Source: Chloroflexota bacterium (GTDB lineage Bacteria > Chloroflexota > Anaerolineae > B4-G1 > DUEL01). From it: DNA of 64,000 bases. The notes below the pieces were generated by a model, which saw nothing but the letters and a program-made list of their open reading frames with translations, was not told where the DNA came from and did not search any database. The position numbers and the translations under genes are program-made. This document shows, piece by piece, positions 1 to 7,807 of the stretch. The stretch is taken from NCBI GenBank assembly GCA_014874475.1, contig JADBJJ010000027.1, forward strand, positions 159,793 through 223,792, in the 5' to 3' direction. Numbering within the stretch: the stretch's first letter is position 1; every line of letters starts with the position of its first letter.

Positions 1-504
1 ATTGCCCCTGGCACCATTTACCTCTACTTCCGCAATAAGCGGGAACTCTTGCTGGCCCTCGCCGACGCTCTGATCCGTCGGGCCGCCGACGCTCTTCTGA
101 CCTTCCGCTCTGACCTGGATGTGAAATCACATTTGGCCCTCATCTTGCACGACCGTCTCCGGTTCGTCCGGGAGAATCAAGGACTCTTGCGCGCGCTGGC
201 AACCGAAATCTGGACCGACCGGGAACTGACAGCACAGTTCTTCGAACAGATCATTCTCCCGGTCATTGGCACTGGTTCCATCTACACGCAGGAACGGGTT
301 GCCCGGAGCGAGTTGCGTCCGTTCCGGGCCGAAGTCGTCTTGCCGGCGGTGGTTGGCGGGATTCTCTTGATTTCCGTTCTCCGCCTGATGGCTCCCGATT
401 CTCCCGCTGCTGCGCTCTCTGAAGAAGAGTTGGTGGAGGAACTGGCCCGCCTCTACCTTCACGGGCTCTGCTCTCATCCGGAGGAGGAATGGGACGCACG
501 CTGA
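1..504 (+). CDS. TetR/AcrR-family repressor, C-terminal part (gene starts before window)
   Basis: The frame is open from base 1 and encodes the last 167 residues of a TetR-type regulator. The first visible residues (APGTIYLYFRNKREL) are the recognition helix and following helix of the TetR DNA-binding domain, so only a few tens of N-terminal residues are missing. The rest is the all-helical ligand-binding and dimerisation domain, which carries no signature that names a ligand. The stop overlaps the start of the next gene by 16 bases, and that gene's ribosome site (GGAGGAGGA) lies inside this one, so the two are probably translated as a coupled pair. By analogy with YbhF-type exporters it likely represses its own drug-export operon (inference). 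Confidence 0.85.
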   Translation: MAPGTIYLYFRNKRELLLALADALIRRAADALLTFRSDLDVKSHLALILHDRLRFVRENQGLLRALATEIWTDRELTAQFFEQIILPVIGTGSIYTQERVARSELRPFRAEVVLPAVVGGILLISVLRLMAPDSPAAALSEEELVEELARLYLHGLCSHPEEEWDAR

Positions 505-1607
505 CCGTAGCACGGAAAGAGTTGCTCCACATCCTGCGCGACCGGCGGGCGCTGGTGGTGATGTTCCTGATACCGATAGTGCAACTCTTCCTCTTGGGCT
601 ACGCCGCCACGACCGACATTCGCCACCTGCGTACAGCAGTGCTGGATGCCGACCGGACTGTCCAGAGCCGGGACCTGGTCGTCGCCTACAGGGCATCTAA
701 CTACTTTGATATTGTCGCCTTCGTGGGGAGCGAGGAGGAACTGGCAGGCCTGATGGACCGCGGGGTGGTACGCGCGGGGCTGATCATCCCCGCCGGTTTC
801 GGCGCCGACGTCGCCGCAGGGCGGCAGGCTACCATTGCCGTCGTCATTGACGGCTCTGATCCCAACGTGGCCAATACCGTCTTCGCTGCGTCGCAGCAGG
901 TGGGGCTGGCCCACAGCCTCCGGCTCCTGGAGCGCCGCATCGGGGCATCTGCCGCTGCGGTAACCCCACTGGAGGTCCGCCCGCGCGTCTGGTATAACCC
1001 CCAGATGCGCAGCGCCAACTTCATGATCCCTGGCCTGGTGGCGATGATTATGTTCCTCCTGACCTCCATGTTCACCGCTCTCTCCATTGTCCGGGAGCGG
1101 GAGCGGGGAACGATAGAGCAACTGATGGTCACGCCGATTCGCCCCATAGAGATGGTCGTGGGGAAGATTACACCCTATATAGGCGTGGCGTTCTTTGATA
1201 TTCTGGAGGTACTGGCGATCGCCGTCTTTTGGTTCCGCGTCCCGATCCACGGCAGCCTGATCCTGCTGCTGGCTTTACTCGCGCTCTCTATGGTCACTTC
1301 GCTGGGCATCGGCATTTTCGTCTCCAGCGTCGCTAGCACTCAGCAGGAAGCCATGTTGCTGGTCTGGTTGACGCTGCTTCCGTCCATCTTCCTCTCCGGC
1401 TTCTTTTTTCCTATTGAGGCGATGCCGAAAGCCCTTCAGGCTGCCAGTTATGTCGTCCCGCTGCGGTACATGCTGGTCATCATCCGGGGGATCATCCTGA
1501 AGGGGGTGGGGTTGCCGGTTCTGGTGGAACAGGTCGTTGCGCTGGCGGTTTTCGGGACGGCGATTATGGTCGTGGCGGCCGCGCGGTTCCGGAAGCGGTT
1601 GGGGTGA
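489..1607 (+). CDS. ABC-2 type exporter permease (YbhR/YbhS-like)
   Basis: A 372-residue membrane protein with the architecture of ABC-2 drug-export permeases: one N-terminal membrane helix (about residues 20-42), a large outside domain (about 45-175), then five hydrophobic helices to the C terminus. The N terminus (ARKELLHILRDRRAL) matches the cytoplasmic lead-in common to this family. It overlaps the TetR gene and is followed by an ATPase and, further on, a second ATPase and two HlyD proteins, the parts list of a YbhGFSR-like exporter. Only one permease is visible; a second may lie upstream of the window, or this one may act as a homodimer. The start is ATG with a strong ribosome site directly upstream. 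Confidence 0.88.
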   Translation: MGRTLTVARKELLHILRDRRALVVMFLIPIVQLFLLGYAATTDIRHLRTAVLDADRTVQSRDLVVAYRASNYFDIVAFVGSEEELAGLMDRGVVRAGLIIPAGFGADVAAGRQATIAVVIDGSDPNVANTVFAASQQVGLAHSLRLLERRIGASAAAVTPLEVRPRVWYNPQMRSANFMIPGLVAMIMFLLTSMFTALSIVRERERGTIEQLMVTPIRPIEMVVGKITPYIGVAFFDILEVLAIAVFWFRVPIHGSLILLLALLALSMVTSLGIGIFVSSVASTQQEAMLLVWLTLLPSIFLSGFFFPIEAMPKALQAASYVVPLRYMLVIIRGIILKGVGLPVLVEQVVALAVFGTAIMVVAAARFRKRLG

Positions 1608-1609
1608 GG

Positions 1610-1629
1610 ACGCAGATGAACGCAGATTT
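1610..1629. repeat. dispersed GACGCAGATGAACGCAGAT-type repeat
   Basis: A short repeat with two CGCAGAT units right after the permease stop. Related sequences occur at 28919-28957 (ATCCGCGTCTAT units) and 55981-56012 (CGCAGA units). It lies between the permease and the first ATPase and seems to have pushed them apart by about 100 bases. Confidence 0.55.
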
Positions 1630-1706
1630 TTGTGCACCACCCGGACACAAAGGCAGGAGAAGTTTCCGTGGAATTCGCGGGTGACAGCGGTTTTGAGGGA
1701 GGAAGG

Positions 1707-2639
1707 TTGGGTAGCGCGGAGTGGGTGATTGAAACCGAGAACCTCACCCGCCGCTTTGGGCGGGTGACTGCTGTGGACGGGTTGAACCTCTCCGTCCGGC
1801 GGGGGGAGATTTTCGGCCTCCTGGGCCCCGATGGCGCTGGTAAGACAACGACCATCCGCCTGCTCTGCGGGCTGCTCACCCCCACTGCCGGGAGCGCCCG
1901 GGTGACGGGCTTTGACACCGTTCGGCAGGGGGAGGCCATCAAGCATCGCATCGGTTATATGCCCCAGCAGTTCTCCCTCTACGGCGACCTGACCGTGCTG
2001 GAGAATCTCCACTTCTTTGCCGACGTCTTTGAGGTGGGACGGCGGGAGCGGGAGGATCGCATCGTGCGCCTCCTGGCCTTCTCCCGCCTGGAGCCGTTCC
2101 GCCACCGCCGCGCTGCCCATCTCTCCGGCGGGATGCAGAAGAAACTAGCCCTGGCCTGCACTCTCATCCATCACCCGGAGATTCTCTTCCTGGACGAGCC
2201 GACGACCGGCGTGGACCCCGTCTCCCGGCGGGAGTTCTGGGAGATTCTGACCGAACTCCACCTGGAGGGGGTGACGCTCTTTGTGACCACGCCGTATATG
2301 GACGAGGCGGAGCGGTGCTCGCGCGTGGCCTTGATGCTGGACGGCCATATCATCGCCTGCGACGCGCCTGACCGCATCCGGGAGCAGGTCACGGGCCACC
2401 TGCTGGAACTGCGCCCGGCGCGGGTGCGGGAGGCGGCCCGCGCGCTGGAAGGAATCCCCGGCGTCCTGGAGGTTCAGGTCTACGGCGACCGGCTTCACGT
2501 CTTCGTGGAGGATCCCCAGCGAGGCGAGAAGGCAATTCGGGAGGCCCTGGCCCGCGCGGGGGTCAGCGTGGAGTCCCTGCGTCCCACCCGCCCGCGTATG
2601 GAGCAGGCGTTCATCTCGCTGATTCGGAGGCGCCAGTAA
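1707..2639 (+). CDS. ABC exporter ATP-binding protein, YbhF N-half-like
   Basis: An ABC ATPase of about 310 residues. Walker A is GPDGAGKTT, with Asp where the usual motif has Asn; the signature is LSGGMQ; Walker B is ILFLDEP. The switch histidine is missing: the sequence reads VTTPYMDEAE, where active relatives have VTTHYMDEAE. The N-terminal half of E. coli YbhF also has GPDGAGKTT and lacks that histidine, so this looks like the degenerate member of a split YbhF pair, with the gene at 4077 as its partner. The start is uncertain: TTG 1707 lies behind a GAGGGAGG run, and GTG 1725 is a second option. A C-terminal domain (about residues 230-310) is typical of drug and lipid exporters. Confidence 0.85.
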   Translation: MGSAEWVIETENLTRRFGRVTAVDGLNLSVRRGEIFGLLGPDGAGKTTTIRLLCGLLTPTAGSARVTGFDTVRQGEAIKHRIGYMPQQFSLYGDLTVLENLHFFADVFEVGRREREDRIVRLLAFSRLEPFRHRRAAHLSGGMQKKLALACTLIHHPEILFLDEPTTGVDPVSRREFWEILTELHLEGVTLFVTTPYMDEAERCSRVALMLDGHIIACDAPDRIREQVTGHLLELRPARVREAARALEGIPGVLEVQVYGDRLHVFVEDPQRGEKAIREALARAGVSVESLRPTRPRMEQAFISLIRRRQ

Positions 2640-2644
2640 ACGAA

Positions 2645-2821
2645 ATGCGCACCGGATCCCTCAGCACTCTTCGCTTTAACGAAGAGGAGGCAGAGCAGGG
2701 AAGGAAACTCTGCGAGGAGAGGTCCTGCTTCCGTTCTCTGCAGGGCCATACTGGTGCGCAGAGACCCGGGTACGCGCAGTTCATTGACATCATTCCGCAG
2801 GAAATCTTACCGTACAAATAA
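2645..2821 (+). CDS. possible 58-residue small ORF
   Basis: ATG at 2645, five bases after the ATPase stop, opens a 58-codon frame ending in YAQFIDIIPQEILPYK. No ribosome site precedes it and codon use is mixed. It occupies almost exactly the same bases as the predicted four-way-junction structure at 2646-2760, so either the peptide or the RNA fold may be the selected feature, or neither. I do not recognise the peptide. Confidence 0.2.
   Translation: MRTGSLSTLRFNEEEAEQGRKLCEERSCFRSLQGHTGAQRPGYAQFIDIIPQEILPYK
2646..2760 (+). ncRNA. candidate four-way-junction RNA or MITE-like element
   Basis: Four stems can form together. P1 pairs 2646-2655 with 2751-2760 (TGCGCACCGG / CTGGTGCGCA, one G-U). 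P2 pairs 2667-2673 with 2680-2686 (CTCTTCG / CGAAGAG). P3 pairs 2690-2695 with 2708-2713 (GCAGAG / CTCTGC). P4 pairs 2721-2728 with 2740-2747 (GGTCCTGC / GCAGGGCC, one G-U). The 10-bp outer arms could equally be terminal inverted repeats of a 115-bp miniature element; I see no target-site duplication. It matches no riboswitch or housekeeping RNA consensus I know. Fold and function are inferred from base pairing only. Confidence 0.3.
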
Positions 2822-2826
2822 ACACT

Positions 2827-3210
2827 ATGCTGGAATCCTGGAAGCGTCGCGCCCAGAATTTACGGGCCGATATCTATGCCCTTTACCTGGCCTATCGGGA
2901 CCCGCGCACGCCTGGGTACGCCCGGCTGTTTGCTGCTCTGGTCGTCGGCTACGCCTTCAGCCCGGTGGACTTGATCCCGGACTTTGTCCCTGTTCTGGGC
3001 CATCTGGATGACCTGGTGCTGGTGCCGCTGGGAGTGCTCCTGGCTCTGAAGATGATCCCGCCTGCCGTCTGGGCCGAAAGCCACCAGCGGGCGCAGGAAG
3101 CCATTATCTCGGGCCAACCGGTCCGCTGGGCGGCCGTCGTGGTAGTTCTGACCTGGCTGTTGTTCCTGGCGCTAATCGCAGTAGGTCTCTGGAAGATTCT
3201 GGTACGATGA
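2827..3210 (+). CDS. YkvA-family (DUF1232) small membrane protein
   Basis: A 127-residue protein. The core (YAFSPVDLIPDFVPVLGHLDD) is the hallmark of the DUF1232/YkvA family. A second hydrophobic helix is at about residues 102-122, near the C terminus. The biochemical role of the family is not established. It sits between the two exporter ATPases but nothing in the sequence ties it to export. The AACACT upstream of the ATG is a poor ribosome site, so the start may depend on read-through from upstream or be leaderless. Confidence 0.8.
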   Translation: MLESWKRRAQNLRADIYALYLAYRDPRTPGYARLFAALVVGYAFSPVDLIPDFVPVLGHLDDLVLVPLGVLLALKMIPPAVWAESHQRAQEAIISGQPVRWAAVVVVLTWLLFLALIAVGLWKILVR

Positions 3211-3227
3211 CAGGATAGGCGGCTGGA

Positions 3228-3255
3228 TTGCCTTTTTACGGGAAAGAGGTATACT
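3228..3255 (+). promoter_or_regulatory. promoter for 3275 gene (TTGCCT-16-TATACT)
   Basis: The -35 box is TTGCCT at 3228-3233 and the -10 box is TATACT at 3250-3255, 16 bases apart. The expected start of transcription is about 3262, giving a leader of about 13 bases that contains AAGGAGG ahead of the GTG start at 3275. Confidence 0.6.
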
Positions 3256-3274
3256 GTTATTAAGGAGGCCGGTC

Positions 3275-3985
3275 GTGCTCACACAGACAGAAATGATGCG
3301 GAAACTGAGCGCCGTATTTGATCCCCGGCAGGCCAAAGTCCTGACCGAGGTGATCACCGAGGCCTACAGCGACTTGGTTCGCGCGCGGGATTTTAACGAA
3401 CTCAAGGACATCGTGCGGGAACTGGCTGAGGCTCAGAAGCGGACAGAACTTCGGGTGGAGGAACTGACCCGCGCCCAGGAGGAGACCCGCCAGCAGATTC
3501 AGGCGCTGACCCAGGCCATGGAGGCATTGGCCCGTGCCCAGGAGGAGAGCCATCGGCAGATTCAGGAACTGGCCCGTCAAATGGGTGATGTCCGGCGGGA
3601 AGTCGGCGGCCTGGGGCGGAGTATGTCCTACGCGCTGGAAAATGAAGCCTATCGGATGCTTCCGACCTTCCTGGCCCAAAAGTATGGCATTCAGGTGACC
3701 GAGCGCTTCATCCGGACCTACATCGGCGATGAAGAAATCAACCTCTTCGGTCGGGGCCGGCGGGACGGAAAAGAAGTCCTGATCATCGGAGAAGTGAAAG
3801 TCCGCCTGGAAGAGGGACGCCGGGAGGACCCTTTTGAGCAACTGGAGGAGAAGGCCCGGGTGGTGCAGGAGGCCTATCCGGGAGAGGAGATTTTGTTGGT
3901 ATTGATCACTCATCACGCCCACCCGACGGTTCTGCAAAGGGCCCAGGAGAAGGGAATTCTGGTCGTACAGAGTTTTGAGTGGTGA
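3275..3985 (+). CDS. coiled-coil protein with PD-(D/E)XK nuclease-like domain (DUF3782-type)
   Basis: A 236-residue protein with two parts. Residues about 35-110 form a coiled coil rich in Q, E and R with repeated (T/A)RAQEE units. Residues about 118-236 form a PD-(D/E)XK-like fold: an N-terminal Glu (ALENEAY), then EINLFGRG, then the GEVK active-site strand, the usual E-(N)D-GEVK order. Such DUF3782 proteins are common in Chloroflexota and Cyanobacteria and are presumed nucleases of unknown target. Its own promoter and a terminator-like hairpin after it make it a separate unit inserted into the exporter locus. The start is GTG after AAGGAGG. Confidence 0.75.
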   Translation: MLTQTEMMRKLSAVFDPRQAKVLTEVITEAYSDLVRARDFNELKDIVRELAEAQKRTELRVEELTRAQEETRQQIQALTQAMEALARAQEESHRQIQELARQMGDVRREVGGLGRSMSYALENEAYRMLPTFLAQKYGIQVTERFIRTYIGDEEINLFGRGRRDGKEVLIIGEVKVRLEEGRREDPFEQLEEKARVVQEAYPGEEILLVLITHHAHPTVLQRAQEKGILVVQSFEW

Positions 3986-4012
3986 GGTTCATCCCATTGG
4001 TAAGTACAAAGT

Positions 4013-4053
4013 GGGGTTTTGGGGCATGTGAGGCTCCAAAACCTCGCTTTTTC
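4013..4053 (+). terminator. intrinsic terminator after the PD-(D/E)XK gene
   Basis: A 13-bp stem pairs 4013-4025 with 4033-4045 (core GGTTTTGGGGC / GCTCCAAAACC, with G-U pairs), then GCTTTTTC. It ends the preceding unit. It is only 24 bases ahead of the next ATPase gene, for which no clear promoter lies after the hairpin, so it could also act as an attenuator for that gene. Confidence 0.7.
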
Positions 4054-4076
4054 ATTCCCCCATTTCCAATCCGGTG

Positions 4077-5012
4077 ATGGATGAATACGCCGTTATAGCC
4101 AGCGGTCTGACCAAGAAATTCGGCGATTTCACTGCCGTGGATGGGGTCTCTTTCCGCATCCGGCGGGGGGAGATTTTCGGCTTTCTGGGACCCAACGGAG
4201 CCGGAAAGACCACGACCATCCGCATGCTCCTGGGACTTCTCCGCCCCACATTCGGCACGGCCACCGTCTTGGGGTACGACATCGTCCGGCAGGCAGAGGA
4301 AATCCGCCAGCGCGTCGGCTACATGTCCCAGCGGTTCAGCCTCTACCAGGACCTGACCGTCTCTGAGAATCTGGAGTTCTACGGCCGGACCTACGGCGTC
4401 CGGGGAGAGCGGCTCCGGGAGCGCAAAGCCTTCGTTATTCGCATGGCGGGACTGGAAGGACGGGAGCGGGAACTGACCCGCAATCTCTCCGGTGGGTGGA
4501 AACAACGGCTGGCGCTGGGCGCGGCCATCCTCCACGAGCCGGAGATGCTCTTCCTGGATGAGCCGACGGCAGGGGTGGACCCCATCTCCCGCCGTGCCTT
4601 CTGGGACCTGCTCTACGAACTGGCGGCGGGCGGCACGACCATCTTCGTCACCACCCACTATATGGACGAGGCGGAGCACTGTCATTCTCTGGCCTTTATC
4701 TATGGGGGCCGCATCGTCGCCCAGGGGTCGCCCGACGAGATTAAGAAAACCCAGATGCAGGGGCAGGTCCTGGAAGTGGACTGTGCCGATCCGGAGCGGG
4801 CTGTTCTGCTGCTGCGGCAGGCCGGGCAATTTGACGAAGTGGCCCTCTACGGTTCGCTCATCCACGTGGTGACCGGGGACGCGGAGGCCCAACGGCAAGA
4901 AATCCGGGAGCGGCTGGAGCGGGCAGGAATTGCCGTCTACTCGGTGGATTGGATTGTCCCCTCGCTGGAGGATGTGTTTATCTCTCGTGTGCGAAGCGCG
5001 CAGAGTTCATAA
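4077..5012 (+). CDS. ABC exporter ATP-binding protein, YbhF C-half-like
   Basis: A 311-residue ABC ATPase with a full set of motifs: Walker A GPNGAGKTTT, signature LSGGWKQ, Walker B MLFLDEP and switch histidine in VTTHYMDEAE. A C-terminal domain (about residues 230-311) follows. Its closest known architecture is the C-terminal half of YbhF. With the histidine-less ATPase at 1707 it could form an asymmetric heterodimer with one active site. ATG 4077 directly follows a GTG at 4074; neither has a ribosome site. It is followed after 62 bases by two HlyD genes. Confidence 0.88.
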   Translation: MDEYAVIASGLTKKFGDFTAVDGVSFRIRRGEIFGFLGPNGAGKTTTIRMLLGLLRPTFGTATVLGYDIVRQAEEIRQRVGYMSQRFSLYQDLTVSENLEFYGRTYGVRGERLRERKAFVIRMAGLEGRERELTRNLSGGWKQRLALGAAILHEPEMLFLDEPTAGVDPISRRAFWDLLYELAAGGTTIFVTTHYMDEAEHCHSLAFIYGGRIVAQGSPDEIKKTQMQGQVLEVDCADPERAVLLLRQAGQFDEVALYGSLIHVVTGDAEAQRQEIRERLERAGIAVYSVDWIVPSLEDVFISRVRSAQSS

Positions 5013-5074
5013 CACAATATTTTGTAATTTGTCAAGCCACAACCTCTTGTGCTACAGGAATCGGGGTGCTGGAT

Positions 5075-6397
5075 ATGAAACGTCATCCGTGGCTGATTCC
5101 CGTGATTCTGGTGGCCGTCCTTCTGGTCAGCGGGGCGGTGGTAGTCCTTTCCCCCGGGCTCCGGGAGCAGGCCTTGACCCGCATCGGGGCTTCCCGACCA
5201 GCGACGGGAGCGATTACCGCTTCCGGCTTCATTGAGGCCGAAGAGGTCTCGGTAGCGGCGGAGGTCGGTGGACGCATCGCTGAAGTGCTGATCGCCGAGG
5301 GGGATATGGTGGAGGCCGGGCAGGTCCTGATCCGGCTGGACGACCGCATTCCGCAGGCGCAGGTTGCGGTGGCCCAGGCGGCAGTGGAGGTCGCTCAGGC
5401 CCAACTGGCCCGCGCGCAGGCCGGCGCCCATCCGGACGAAATCCGCCAGGCTCGCGCGCTCCTGGCCCAGGCGGAGGCCGCCCGGGACGGCGCGTATCAG
5501 GCCTGGCAGGACGCGCGCGCTATGCTGGCGAACCCCCAGGAACTGAACGCCCGCATCGTCCAGGCTGAAGCGCAGGTGGAGGTGGCCCGTGCCCAACTGG
5601 ACCAGGCCGTCGCCCTGAAAGATATGGCCGAAATGGCCTACAACCAGTATAGAAAGGCTATGTCCGATTGGGAGAGCATCCCGGAGCCGGTTCGCCCGCC
5701 GCTCTCCCCGGAAGTCCACGGGGTCATCTATGCCTACTGGCAGGGATGGGCCGGCGTCAACTCCGCCGGGGCTGCCTACGACGGGGCACGGGAGGCGCTG
5801 GACCTGCTGGTCCAGATTCAGAAGAACCCACAATCTATGCGGGCACAGGGGAACGCAGCGGAAGCACAGTATCGGGCGGCAGCGGCCGCCGTCGCCCAGG
5901 CACAAGCGTACCTGGAAGGGCTGGAGGCTGGCCCCACGCCCGAAGAAATCGCCGTGCTGGAGGCCCAGGTCCGTCAGGCCCAGGCCCAACTGGAGAGTGC
6001 TCGGACGGTGCTGGCGAAACTGACCCTCACCGCGCCCGTCGGGGGGCAAGTCGTAGAGGTGATCGGTCACGCAGGGGAACTGGCCTCGCCGGGCGTCCCC
6101 CTCGTCACTCTGGCAGACCTGGAGCATCTCACCCTGACGGTCTACGTCCCCCAGAACCGGCTGGGTCAGGTGCGGGTAGGGCAACCGGTGGAGGTGACGG
6201 TGGACTCCTTCCCCGGCCGCGTCTTCCTCGGACGGGTCGCCACGATTGCCACCGAGGCCGAATTCACCCCCCGTAACATCCAGACCGCCGACGAACGGGC
6301 CAATATGGTCTTCGCCGTCAAAGTGGCCATCCCCAACCCGGACCGGGCTCTGAAGCCGGGGATGCCCGCTGACGCAGTTATCCGATGGACCGAATGA
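5075..6397 (+). CDS. HlyD-family membrane fusion protein 1
   Basis: A 440-residue periplasmic adaptor. An N-terminal membrane helix (about residues 6-26) is followed by the first half of a lipoyl/barrel-sandwich domain (ASGFIEAEEVSVAAEVGGRI), a long Ala/Gln-rich coiled coil (about 95-310), and the second half plus beta-barrel (TAPVGGQVVEV; FPGRVFLGRVATI). It ends in the conserved NPDRALKPGMPADAVI. The same order is found in YbhG and other ABC-exporter adaptors. ATG 5075 was chosen because upstream codons are unlike the family and overlap the ATPase gene. It overlaps the next, paralogous gene. Confidence 0.88.
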   Translation: MKRHPWLIPVILVAVLLVSGAVVVLSPGLREQALTRIGASRPATGAITASGFIEAEEVSVAAEVGGRIAEVLIAEGDMVEAGQVLIRLDDRIPQAQVAVAQAAVEVAQAQLARAQAGAHPDEIRQARALLAQAEAARDGAYQAWQDARAMLANPQELNARIVQAEAQVEVARAQLDQAVALKDMAEMAYNQYRKAMSDWESIPEPVRPPLSPEVHGVIYAYWQGWAGVNSAGAAYDGAREALDLLVQIQKNPQSMRAQGNAAEAQYRAAAAAVAQAQAYLEGLEAGPTPEEIAVLEAQVRQAQAQLESARTVLAKLTLTAPVGGQVVEVIGHAGELASPGVPLVTLADLEHLTLTVYVPQNRLGQVRVGQPVEVTVDSFPGRVFLGRVATIATEAEFTPRNIQTADERANMVFAVKVAIPNPDRALKPGMPADAVIRWTE

Positions 6398-6408
6398 GCC
6401 GATGGCCA

Positions 6409-7605
6409 ATGAAGACAAAGACTCTTCTCTACCTGCATCTCTCTCTACTTTTCCTTCTCCTCAGTTCCTGCGCTCGGGGTGAGGAGAACGGTCCGCTGAC
6501 CGTCACGGGTTTTATTGAGGGGACGCAGGTCCGCATCGCGCCGGAGGTGGGCGGGCGGATTATGGAGATTCTGGTGGACGAAGGGGATGAGGTGACGGTG
6601 GGGCAGGTGCTGGTGCGGCTGGATGACGCCTTCTGGCGGAGCAAACTGAGGGAGGCGGAGGCGGCAGTAGCGGCGGCGGAGGCTAACCTGGCCCGTGTGC
6701 AGGCCGGGGCACGGCCGGCGGAGATTGCCGCTGCGCAAGCGGCGCTAAGCCAGGCCCAGGCGGAGCGAGACGGGGCTCAGAAGGCCCTGGAGGATGCCCG
6801 CCGGACGCTCAGCAACCCCCAGGACCTGGACCTGCAGATTGCCGAGGCGCGGACCCAGATGCGGCTGGCGGAGCAGGCGGTGGAACGGGCGAAGGCCGAA
6901 CTGGGCGCAGCAGAGAACCTCTACGGCCCCGAGGACTTCCGTACCCGCGCCGCGCGGGCCGCTCTGGCAGCGGCGCAGGCGAAATGGGAAGGCGCCCAGC
7001 GGTATCTGGCCGTCCTGACCGAAACCCGAAAGCGGCCCCTGGCGCTTCAGGCTCAGGTGCATGCTGCGGAAGCCCGATTGCGCGCGGCGGAGGCGGGGGT
7101 GGAAGCCGCCCAGGCCGCGCTGGACCGTTTGCTGGCCGGCCCCACACCGGAAGAACTCGCGCTCGCCCAGGCCCAACTCCGCCAGGCCCAGGCTGCTCGG
7201 ACGCTGGTAGAGGCTCAGGGAAGCCAACTGACCCTCATCGCCCCTATCACCGGCACCGTCTCCACCCGCAGCGCGCAGGTGGGGGAGACGGCGGCGCCGG
7301 GCGTGCCGATTCTCACTCTCATCACCCTGGACCCGGTCACGCTGGTTCTCTACATCCCCGAGGACCGCATCGGCGAAGTGCAGGTGGGACAGACGGTGGA
7401 GGTGACGGTGGACTCTTTCCCCGGCCGGGTTTTTACCGGCACTGTGGCGACCATCGGCACGAAGGCCGAATTCACCCCCCGCAACGTCCAGACGCGCGAG
7501 GAGCGGGTCAATCTGGTCTTCGCCGTCAAAGTGGTCATCCCCAACCCGGATCGAGCCCTCAAGCCCGGCATGCCTGCCGACGCAGTGCTGAGAGCAACTC
7601 CATAG
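6409..7605 (+). CDS. HlyD-family membrane fusion lipoprotein 2
   Basis: A paralogue of the preceding adaptor (about 398 residues), sharing the lipoyl halves, coiled coil and nearly the same C terminus (NPDRALKPGMPADAVL). It differs in having a lipoprotein signal peptide: a hydrophobic stretch ending in the lipobox LSSC, so it is probably lipid-anchored instead of helix-anchored. The start at 6409 (MKTKTLLYL) gives a classic signal peptide; an in-frame ATG at 6385 would overlap the previous gene by 13 bases. Two adaptors, one helix-anchored and one lipid-anchored, suggest a hetero-oligomeric adaptor (inference). Confidence 0.85.
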   Translation: MKTKTLLYLHLSLLFLLLSSCARGEENGPLTVTGFIEGTQVRIAPEVGGRIMEILVDEGDEVTVGQVLVRLDDAFWRSKLREAEAAVAAAEANLARVQAGARPAEIAAAQAALSQAQAERDGAQKALEDARRTLSNPQDLDLQIAEARTQMRLAEQAVERAKAELGAAENLYGPEDFRTRAARAALAAAQAKWEGAQRYLAVLTETRKRPLALQAQVHAAEARLRAAEAGVEAAQAALDRLLAGPTPEELALAQAQLRQAQAARTLVEAQGSQLTLIAPITGTVSTRSAQVGETAAPGVPILTLITLDPVTLVLYIPEDRIGEVQVGQTVEVTVDSFPGRVFTGTVATIGTKAEFTPRNVQTREERVNLVFAVKVVIPNPDRALKPGMPADAVLRATP

Positions 7606-7666
7606 GGTTTGCCCTGCAAAGGGGGGTGGAAGCACAAACGGGCTGAGCCAGCGCGGGCCGTGGAAG

Positions 7667-7770
7667 GTCTAGTCCAGCAGACCCTCTACGCGGGCAGACC
7701 GCCGCTTCTGGGCCCGGTAGAGCGTCTGGCGCAGCGCGTCTCCGCTGAAAGAAGATGACCATTGGCCGCG
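7667..7770 (-). pseudogene. short coding-like remnant after the M24 peptidase
   Basis: On the minus strand, in the same frame as the M24 peptidase but after its TAG stop, lies a stretch reading GQWSSSFSGDALRQTLYRAQ and ending RVEGLLD-stop. Its codons have mostly G or C in third position, as in real genes here, but there is no start codon. The palindrome at 7773-7807 separates it from the peptidase. It may be the tail of a gene truncated by that palindrome. I do not recognise the family. Confidence 0.3.
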
Positions 7771-7772
7771 AC

Positions 7773-7807
7773 TTTGTAGCGCAACTTCTGGGGAGTTCCG
7801 CTACAAA
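7773..7807. repeat. palindrome family A, copy 1 (TGTAGCG...CGCTACA)
   Basis: An inverted repeat of about 15 bp (TTTGTAGCGCAACTT / GGAGTTCCGCTACAAA) with a short loop between two convergent genes. The right arm contains the TAG stop codon of the M24 peptidase (7801-7803, minus strand). Other copies are at 14945, 26656 and 30493. Confidence 0.75.

Noticed and set aside
2646-2760. tRNA-like or SRP RNA gene
   Set aside because: The four-way junction lacks a T-loop (GTTCRANYC), anticodon arm geometry and CCA-type acceptor. The SRP apical-loop signature is also absent.
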